Origin: Alcaligenaceae bacterium
GTDB lineage: Bacteria; Pseudomonadota; Gammaproteobacteria; Burkholderiales; Burkholderiaceae_B
Length of the DNA: 39,455 bases
Direction of reading: 5' to 3'
Assembly (NCBI GenBank): GCA_947380655.1
Contig: CANCRX010000024.1
Span: forward strand, 1-39,455
Shown: one piece after another, positions 33,634 to 39,455 of the stretch
Layout of the letters: each line of letters opens with the position of its first letter
Position numbering within the stretch: position 1 is the first letter of the stretch
Notes under the pieces: model-generated
The model's input: the letters and a program-made list of their open reading frames with translations, nothing else
Databases searched by the model: none
What the model was told of the DNA's origin: nothing
Translations under genes and position numbers: made by a program

Positions 33634-33668
33634 ATTGTAGGTGTCTTGTAGACATCATGACGTCATGA
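33634..33668 (-). promoter_or_regulatory. Candidate yggX promoter with a 14-bp palindrome
   Basis: On the minus strand, a TACAAT -10 element is at 33639-33634. A perfect palindrome TCATGACGTCATGA (33655-33668) covers the -35 region, which itself matches poorly. The palindrome has no loop and no T tract, so it fits a dimeric regulator site better than a terminator for argA, whose stop is nine bases away. Confidence 0.45.
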
Positions 33669-33677
33669 CCCTGTGGC

Positions 33678-35036
33678 TCATAGGCGTTTGATGAAAACCA
33701 GGCTGTTTCTGGAGCGGTTGTAATGGGCTTGCTTTTCTTTTGGCAGGTCCGCCACGCCGCCTTGCACAAAGCCGCGTTTGATAAACCAGTGGGAGGTCCG
33801 GGTGGTCAGTACAAACAGGCGTTTTGCTCCTTGGGCGCGGGCACGCGACTCCATATGGCGCAGCAAAATCTCACCTTCCCCCGTGCCTTGCCACTCGGGG
33901 TGAACAATCAGACAACCCATTTCAGCCATCTGGTCTTTAGGGAAATCATGCAGTGTTGCGCAGCCATAAATCACGCCGTCGTGCTCAAGCACTGTGAAAT
34001 TTTCTACATCACGTTCGATGATCGCACGGCCACGGGTGACTAGTGTGCCGTCTTGTTCCAGAGGCTCAATCAGTTGGAGAATGGCACCGACGTCATCAAT
34101 CGTCGCAGGGCGTAAATCATCAAGGGTATCTTCAACGACCATGGTGCCCACACCGTCGTGGGTGAAAATCTCAAGTAAAACAACCCCATCAAGGGTGAAG
34201 GGAACCAAATGGGCTCGTGTCACACCGCGTTTCACCGCGCGGGAGGCATAGTGCAGATAAAAAGCGGTATCCTGATCAAGCTCACCATTAGCGAGCAGTG
34301 CATCGGCATCGAGACGCGCAAGTTCTGTATCCACTGTACCGTCAGGAGAAATGACACCTGGAGTTTCAGTCAGGAAGATGAGTTTTTCCGCACGTAAACC
34401 GGTTGCCACGCTGGTAGCAAGCTCTTCCATGGATAGGTTGAATGCCTCACCCGTGGGTGAAAAGCCCAGTGGAGAAAGCAATACGATAGAGCCGCGTTCA
34501 ATGGCGTTACGCAGCGCATCGATATCGATCTTGCGGACCTGGCCGGTGTGTTTATAGTCGACCCCATCGATGATGCCAGTGGGTCTTGCTGTGACAAAAT
34601 TCCCTGAAATGACGCGAATCTGGGCGTGGGACATCGGGGTGTTAGGTAAGCCCTGGCTAAATGCGGCTTCGATATCGAGTCGAATTTCTCCAGCAGCCTC
34701 TTTGGCGCACTCAAGCGCGTCGGCATCCATCGGTGCGCGACCACGGTCAAACTGCTGGTGAAAACCTTTCAGGCGTAACTGTTCGTTGACCTGTGGCCGA
34801 GAGCCATGGACCAGAATGAGTTTGATTCCAAGCGCTGAAAGCAGGGATAAATCCTGCACAAGTGTGTTGAGCACGTTCGCTTGTACTAACTCCCCGCCGA
34901 AGGCCACCACAAAGGTCTTGCCTCGAAAAGCATGCACGTAAGGTGCAACCTCTCTGAACCAGCGTACAAACTGGGCAGCTGCAAATTCAGGGGCTTCCTG
35001 GGCGGATACGGTGTCTGGTTCCTGATTATCTTGCAT
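33678..35036 (-). CDS. argA: N-acetylglutamate synthase ArgA (amino-acid N-acetyltransferase)
   Basis: A 452-residue two-domain protein. The N-terminal amino acid kinase-like domain (about residues 30-290) has VVAFGGELVQ, LGIKLILVHGSRPQVN and VTARPTGIIDGVDYKHTGQVRKID, which form the arginine-sensing part. The C-terminal GNAT domain (about 305-450) has VLEHDGVIYGCATL and MGCLIVHPEWQGTGEGEILLRHMESRA, the acetyl-CoA loop. ArgA acetylates glutamate with acetyl-CoA as the first step of arginine synthesis and is inhibited by arginine. The length fits the classical bacterial form. It is divergent from hrpA, across 135 bases. Confidence 0.96.
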   Translation of the reverse strand: MQDNQEPDTVSAQEAPEFAAAQFVRWFREVAPYVHAFRGKTFVVAFGGELVQANVLNTLVQDLSLLSALGIKLILVHGSRPQVNEQLRLKGFHQQFDRGRAPMDADALECAKEAAGEIRLDIEAAFSQGLPNTPMSHAQIRVISGNFVTARPTGIIDGVDYKHTGQVRKIDIDALRNAIERGSIVLLSPLGFSPTGEAFNLSMEELATSVATGLRAEKLIFLTETPGVISPDGTVDTELARLDADALLANGELDQDTAFYLHYASRAVKRGVTRAHLVPFTLDGVVLLEIFTHDGVGTMVVEDTLDDLRPATIDDVGAILQLIEPLEQDGTLVTRGRAIIERDVENFTVLEHDGVIYGCATLHDFPKDQMAEMGCLIVHPEWQGTGEGEILLRHMESRARAQGAKRLFVLTTRTSHWFIKRGFVQGGVADLPKEKQAHYNRSRNSLVFIKRL

Positions 35037-35141
35037 GGCGTGTTGCGTCTGAGGCCTTATGAGAAGCTAAAAAATAAGTAGCATTCAACGATTAATTTAA
35101 AGTTGAAGGCCCAGCCGGACAAACGACTGTGATTTAAATTT

Positions 35142-35147
35142 TATAAT
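35142..35147 (+). promoter_or_regulatory. Candidate -10 element of hrpA
   Basis: A perfect TATAAT lies 24 bases before the hrpA ATG in the argA-hrpA gap. The matching -35 position (ACAAAC) is poor, so the call is tentative. Confidence 0.4.
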
Positions 35148-35171
35148 GGTCCGTTCACCGGATCAGAAAAT

Positions 35172-38100
35172 ATGCCCGAATCAAAGCCCTTGGCGGGTAA
35201 TACATCCCAAAGCGTTGTCAATTCCCCACGTCAGGCCCCCAAAATCACCTATCCAGAGGATTTGCCGGTCTCTGCACGTCGCGAGGAAATTGCGCGCGCT
35301 ATCGCTTCGCATCAGGTGATTATTGTGAGTGGCGAGACCGGTTCAGGTAAAACAACTCAGTTACCTAAAATCTGTCTGGAGCTTGGCCGGGGCTTGAGTA
35401 AGATGATCGGGCACACTCAACCCAGACGCATTGCGGCAAGTTCCGTTGCGCGCAGGATCGCAGACGAGCTCAAGACCTCCCTTGGTGAGTGGGTCGGGTA
35501 TCAGGTCCGTTTTCAGGATCGCAGCAGTGCAATGACGTCGATCAAGCTGATGACTGATGGTATTTTGTTGGCAGAGTCTCAGCGCGATCCTATGCTCAGG
35601 CGGTACGACACGATCATTATCGATGAGGCGCACGAGCGTAGTCTGAATATCGATTTTCTACTGGGATATCTGAGGCAGTTGCTGCCCAGACGTCCCGATC
35701 TCAAGCTCATCATTACTTCAGCAACGATTGATGCGAAACGTTTTGCAGAGCATTTCGCGGATGCGCGTGGTAAGCCCGCACCCGTTATTGAGGTATCTGG
35801 CCGGTTATATCCAGTTGAAATTCGTTATCGCCCCGTGCAGGATCCTGAGGCTGTAGCACTGGCATCAGGCGCTCACACACAAGCGCCTAACGCTTCGGCA
35901 CCGAATTCTTCCTTATCGGATCGTAGTCTGGCGCGTGACGAAGAACGTGATCTGATTAATGCGCTAGTTGAAGCCGTAGACGAGTGCGCGCGTGTTGGTC
36001 CTGGCGATATTCTGGTGTTCCTGCCGGGAGAGCGTGAAATACGCGAGGCGGCAGAGTCTTTGCGCAAGCATCACCCCCCGGGAACGCAGGTGTTACCGCT
36101 TTATGCCCGACTCTCCCAGGCTGAGCAAGAGGAAATTTTCCGGCCACAAACCAGCGCACGCAGAATCGTGCTGGCGACTAACGTAGCAGAGACTTCACTA
36201 ACTGTCCCTGGTATACGTTTCGTGATTGATAGCGGCCTGGCTCGGGTCAAACGCTATTCCTGGCGCAACAAGGTCGAGCAGTTAAGGATTGAACCGGTGA
36301 GCCAGGCTTCTGCGAATCAGCGGGCAGGGCGTTGCGGTCGACTCGGGCCGGGGGTGTGCGTCAGACTGTATAGTGAGCAAGAGTTCAAAGATCGTGCCGC
36401 CTTCACGGATCCAGAGATTCTGCGCTCCTCGCTTGCCAGTGTGATCCTGCGCATGAAAGCGCTTAAGCTTGATGAGATCGAGACCTTTCCCTTTGTGGAC
36501 CCACCCTCGGGTCGGGCGATTGCTGATGGTTATCACTTGTTGCAAGAGCTCGGGGCAATTGATCCGGAATCGAGTCAGCCGGGTGTCCTGACCGCGACGG
36601 GGCGGGCGCTTGCGAAGCTGCCTGTTGATCCGCGAATCGGTCGCATGATTTTGGCCGCCAAAGATCAGCACTGCATGACGGAAATGCTGATTATTGCCGC
36701 AGCACTCTCTGTGCAGGACCCACGTGACCGGCCCATGCAAGCCCGCGAAGCAGCAGAGCAGGCCCATGCAAAATTTGCCGATGATAAATCTGAATTTATT
36801 TCCTACATCAAACTCTGGCGCTGGTATCACGAGCAGGTGTCACATAAGGCGTCACAACGCAAACTGGTTGGGCAGCTCCGCCAGCAGTTTTTATCACCTG
36901 TACGTTTGCGTGAGTGGCATGATATTCACAGGCAGCTGCACGAACTGGTCGCCGAGCTCGGTTGGCGCTTGAATCCGACCGATGCAACATTTGAGCAACT
37001 GCATCTGGCACTCATGTCAGGTCTGTTGGGTAATCTTGGCTTGAAATCAGAAGAGTCTGGTCATTACCTTGGAGCGCGTGATATCAAGTTCTGGATTCAT
37101 CCTGGTTCACGCATGCTTAAAAAAGCAGGTAAATGGATCATGGCTGCAGAGCTGGTTGATACCAGTAAAGTCTATGCGCGCTGCGTGGCAAAAATTGAAC
37201 CCATCTGGATTGAGCGTGTCGCGAAACACCTGATACGTAAAAGCTGGTCCGATCCACGCTGGGAAAAAAAGCTAGGACAGGTCGTTGCGAATGAAAAAGG
37301 AACGCTGTATGGTCTGAACATCTATTCCGGACGACGGATGCATTACGGTCCACTTGCACCTGCGCAAGCCCGTGAAATTTTTATTTTGCAGGCTTTGGTC
37401 CCTGGTGAAATCGAGACTAAGCTGCCATTCGTCGCACATAATCGCAAACTAATATCCCAGATTGAACATCTGGAGCATCAGACCAGGCGCCCTGATATTT
37501 TGGTCGACGACAGCCTGATTCAGGCCTTTTACGATCAGTTGTTGCCTCCGGAAATTTATCAGACTGCCACACTTGAACATTGGTATAAGGGCTTGTCTAA
37601 GGAGGATGCGCAGGCACTGATGCTGACGCGCGATGCGCTGATGCGTCATGAAGCGGCGGGTGTGACGACCGATGTCTTTCCCAAGGTCATGGAGTGGCAG
37701 GGTGTACGCCTTGCTGTGGATTATCATTTTGAGCCTGGTTCACCTAAAGACGGTGTGACCATGACAGTACCTCTGTATTTTTTAAATCAGATGGAGGCCG
37801 CCCGCTGCGAGTGGCTAGTACCCGGCATGGTCAAAGAAAAAGTTCAACTGCTGATCAAGTCACTCCCTCAAAAATTGCGTCGTCACTGTGTGCCATTGCC
37901 TGATTATGCAGCGGGTTTTTACGATCGCTGGTTTGACAAGCTTGCTGCACCACCAGGAAGTTTGGTCGATGCAATTATTCAGGATATGTGGACGCAACTC
38001 AAAGTACGGCCACTGGTTGGTGATTTCAAACTGGAGACGTTGCCCGCCCATCTGTTCATGTCTTTCAAGGTGATTGATGAGCACGGCCGCATGCTCAGCG

Positions 38101-39053
38101 CTGGACGTAATTTGGCTCAAATCAAGGCGGAACTGGGTAAGCAGGCGCAGGCCACTTTTCAGCAACTAGCGGGTCGTGATCAGGAGGTTGCGAGCGCGCT
38201 TGCTCATGATGAAATCACAGCCTGGAGCTTTGGGACGTTGCCTGAGCTCATGGAAATCAAACGTAAAAATTTAAGCGTGATTGGTTATCCGGCTCTGATT
38301 GATCAGGGGACGCATTGCACACTCGATGTGTTTGATGAAACGCATACAGCGCAGCTTGCGCATCACAAAGGTTTGCGTCGTCTTTTCCGCATTGCACTCA
38401 AAGATCAGGTTAAGTTTCTTGAGAAAAATATTCACGAGATGACCAAATTAGGCATGTTGTATTTGCCGTTGGGCACTCAGGAAAAATTGCGAGATCAGAT
38501 CATCGATTGCGCCCTGGATCGGGCTTGTCTGCATCAACCCTGGCCTAAAGATGCTGAGACCTTTGAGGTGCGACGCCAGGAAGGCAAAGCCAAGCTCGGC
38601 CTGTTAGCGCAAGAGGTGGCACGTTTGGCCGGCGCAATATTGACTGAGTGGAATGCGGTAACACGCAAATTGCCGCAAGCAAAGCCTCACGCGGCCGCTT
38701 ATCAGGATATACAGCAACAACTTGGTCTGCTGGTACCGGCCGGTTTCATTACAGATATTGCAGATGCGCAGCTTACGCACTTGCCGCGATATTTAAAAGC
38801 GCTTCTTGCACGTATTGATAAGTTGCGTACAGACCCCACACGTGATGCCAGACTGATGTCAGAGATGGCACCTTTATTCACGCAATATGCGCGCGCCCGC
38901 TCAGCGCTGAAAGGTGCGCCTGATGAAAAGCTTGATGAGTTCAGGTGGTTGCTGGAGGAGCTCAGGGTGGCGTTGTTTGCGCAGGAATTACGAACGCCTA
39001 CCCCGGTTTCAGTCAAGCGGCTGCAAAAAGCCTGGGAGGCCATGCAGCGCTAA
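35172..39053 (+). CDS. hrpA: ATP-dependent RNA helicase HrpA (DEAH box)
   Basis: A 1293-residue protein, the usual length for HrpA. Helicase motifs appear in order: Walker A GETGSGKTTQ (about residues 54-63), TQPRRIAA, DEAH near residue 151, SATID near residue 183, LPGEREIRE in motif IV, TNVAETSLTVPGIRFVIDSG, and NQRAGRCGR near 383-390. The long C-terminal part contains the winged-helix/ratchet, OB-fold and HrpA-specific DUF3418-type region (LPQKLRRHCVPLPDY, FFYDRW-like segment). HrpA has been linked to mRNA processing and to rescue of stalled ribosomes. The gene is preceded by a good TATAAT element and stands alone on this strand. Confidence 0.97.
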   Translation: MPESKPLAGNTSQSVVNSPRQAPKITYPEDLPVSARREEIARAIASHQVIIVSGETGSGKTTQLPKICLELGRGLSKMIGHTQPRRIAASSVARRIADELKTSLGEWVGYQVRFQDRSSAMTSIKLMTDGILLAESQRDPMLRRYDTIIIDEAHERSLNIDFLLGYLRQLLPRRPDLKLIITSATIDAKRFAEHFADARGKPAPVIEVSGRLYPVEIRYRPVQDPEAVALASGAHTQAPNASAPNSSLSDRSLARDEERDLINALVEAVDECARVGPGDILVFLPGEREIREAAESLRKHHPPGTQVLPLYARLSQAEQEEIFRPQTSARRIVLATNVAETSLTVPGIRFVIDSGLARVKRYSWRNKVEQLRIEPVSQASANQRAGRCGRLGPGVCVRLYSEQEFKDRAAFTDPEILRSSLASVILRMKALKLDEIETFPFVDPPSGRAIADGYHLLQELGAIDPESSQPGVLTATGRALAKLPVDPRIGRMILAAKDQHCMTEMLIIAAALSVQDPRDRPMQAREAAEQAHAKFADDKSEFISYIKLWRWYHEQVSHKASQRKLVGQLRQQFLSPVRLREWHDIHRQLHELVAELGWRLNPTDATFEQLHLALMSGLLGNLGLKSEESGHYLGARDIKFWIHPGSRMLKKAGKWIMAAELVDTSKVYARCVAKIEPIWIERVAKHLIRKSWSDPRWEKKLGQVVANEKGTLYGLNIYSGRRMHYGPLAPAQAREIFILQALVPGEIETKLPFVAHNRKLISQIEHLEHQTRRPDILVDDSLIQAFYDQLLPPEIYQTATLEHWYKGLSKEDAQALMLTRDALMRHEAAGVTTDVFPKVMEWQGVRLAVDYHFEPGSPKDGVTMTVPLYFLNQMEAARCEWLVPGMVKEKVQLLIKSLPQKLRRHCVPLPDYAAGFYDRWFDKLAAPPGSLVDAIIQDMWTQLKVRPLVGDFKLETLPAHLFMSFKVIDEHGRMLSAGRNLAQIKAELGKQAQATFQQLAGRDQEVASALAHDEITAWSFGTLPELMEIKRKNLSVIGYPALIDQGTHCTLDVFDETHTAQLAHHKGLRRLFRIALKDQVKFLEKNIHEMTKLGMLYLPLGTQEKLRDQIIDCALDRACLHQPWPKDAETFEVRRQEGKAKLGLLAQEVARLAGAILTEWNAVTRKLPQAKPHAAAYQDIQQQLGLLVPAGFITDIADAQLTHLPRYLKALLARIDKLRTDPTRDARLMSEMAPLFTQYARARSALKGAPDEKLDEFRWLLEELRVALFAQELRTPTPVSVKRLQKAWEAMQR

Positions 39054-39056
39054 GGG

Positions 39057-39455
39057 TTACCAGCTAATAAAAAGATAAATCGCCAAAGCGATCAAACCGA
39101 ACTTGGTCGCTTTGTAAGCAGTCCGATTGGCTTTTTTAAAGGCACGGCGCTTTTGGTCCAGTAGCCAGTGGTAGTGGGTTAGTTTGTTGATAAAGCCTGT
39201 TTGATCCGCCTCAGAGTTAGGCGAGCTGGCTGCCGACATGGCGACCTTGCCAAACCAGTGGTTAACGCTCTGCGCCCAACCCCAGATCAACGGACGTTCG
39301 ACATCGCAAAACAGGATAATGCGATTTTTATCACTGCGGTTATAGGCATCGTGAACGTAGGTTTCATCAAAAATCACACCCTGACCGTCGCGCCAGCTGT
39401 GGCGAATGCCATCTACGTCTATGTAGCATTTATCATCGTTTGGCGTGGAAAGTCC
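39057..39455 (-). CDS. lpxO: LpxO-type aspartyl/asparaginyl beta-hydroxylase (5' end cut by window)
   Basis: Only the last 132 residues are in the window. The visible part has GLSTPNDDKCYIDVDGIRHSWRDGQ and then VIFDETYVHDAYNRSD with the iron-binding His, RIILFCDVERP with the 2-oxoglutarate-binding Arg, and an end that carries a hydrophobic segment (FGLIALAIYLFISW). This is the LpxO type of the aspartyl/asparaginyl hydroxylase family, which adds a 2-hydroxyl group to an acyl chain of lipid A at the inner membrane. Other family members hydroxylate peptides, so the lipid A role is inferred. The stop is three bases from the convergent hrpA stop. Confidence 0.88.
   Translation of the reverse strand, partial: GLSTPNDDKCYIDVDGIRHSWRDGQGVIFDETYVHDAYNRSDKNRIILFCDVERPLIWGWAQSVNHWFGKVAMSAASSPNSEADQTGFINKLTHYHWLLDQKRRAFKKANRTAYKATKFGLIALAIYLFISW

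Noticed and set aside
36282..36830. 182-residue open frame on the minus strand
   Set aside because: It lies wholly antisense inside hrpA, with no ribosome binding site or family match seen.

Overview
The window reads as chromosomal DNA of a Gram-negative betaproteobacterium, most likely Burkholderiales and perhaps Alcaligenaceae-like. The reasons are two Bug-type (TctC family) solute receptors, a KdkA-type Kdo kinase, an LpxO-type lipid A hydroxylase, a stand-alone phoU, and the style of the housekeeping genes (radA, hrpA, argA, yggX, rpiA, uppP). The species cannot be named from the sequence alone. No insertion sequence, CRISPR array, origin or complete prophage was seen, and no stretch longer than about 300 bases lacks a gene.

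Left part (1-5.7 kb). This part is visibly AT-richer than the rest. It holds a membrane diguanylate cyclase with a periplasmic NMT1/THI5-like domain (minus strand, cut by the window edge), a tRNA with anticodon CAU, a small secreted protein, a secreted GH108-type muramidase, an acyltransferase-3 membrane protein, an FkbM-type methyltransferase and a small Ala/His-rich protein. The last gene has a perfect 10-4-10 inverted repeat next to its ribosome binding site. The region looks like surface and accessory functions clustered beside a tRNA gene.

Catabolic-looking run (6.0-14.4 kb, all plus strand). The order is Bug receptor, PuuE-like polysaccharide deacetylase/allantoinase-type protein, Asp/Glu/hydantoin racemase-family protein, PF04909 TIM-barrel hydrolase, exported PF07969 amidohydrolase (ATGA overlap with the previous gene), Tat-exported TIGR03768-type metallophosphoesterase, and a membrane HD-GYP phosphodiesterase. 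The families suggest capture and hydrolysis of a cyclic amide, ureide or lactone-like compound, with part of the work done outside the cytoplasm. The substrate is unknown, and this is the best candidate here for an undescribed system.

Middle (14.6-26.2 kb). Genes are a PLP aminotransferase, an AEC transporter, a tandem methylglyoxal synthase-like protein (N-terminal copy degenerate, C-terminal copy intact), a small membrane protein coupled to ychJ, uppP, an FKBP-type PPIase, yccF, rmuC, a small coiled-coil membrane protein, a ketopantoate reductase-family protein, a second Bug receptor, an FMN-dependent alpha-hydroxy acid oxidase and an SDR oxidoreductase.

Right part (26.2-39.5 kb). This is mostly core genome: radA, a YbbP-like FtsX-family permease without its ATPase, a truncated hemoglobin overlapping a Kdo kinase gene, an ArsC/Spx-like protein, rpiA, phoU behind a well-formed Pho-box promoter, yggX with a 14-bp palindrome in its promoter region, argA, hrpA and a partial lpxO. 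Three hairpins lie between convergent genes and probably act as bidirectional terminators.
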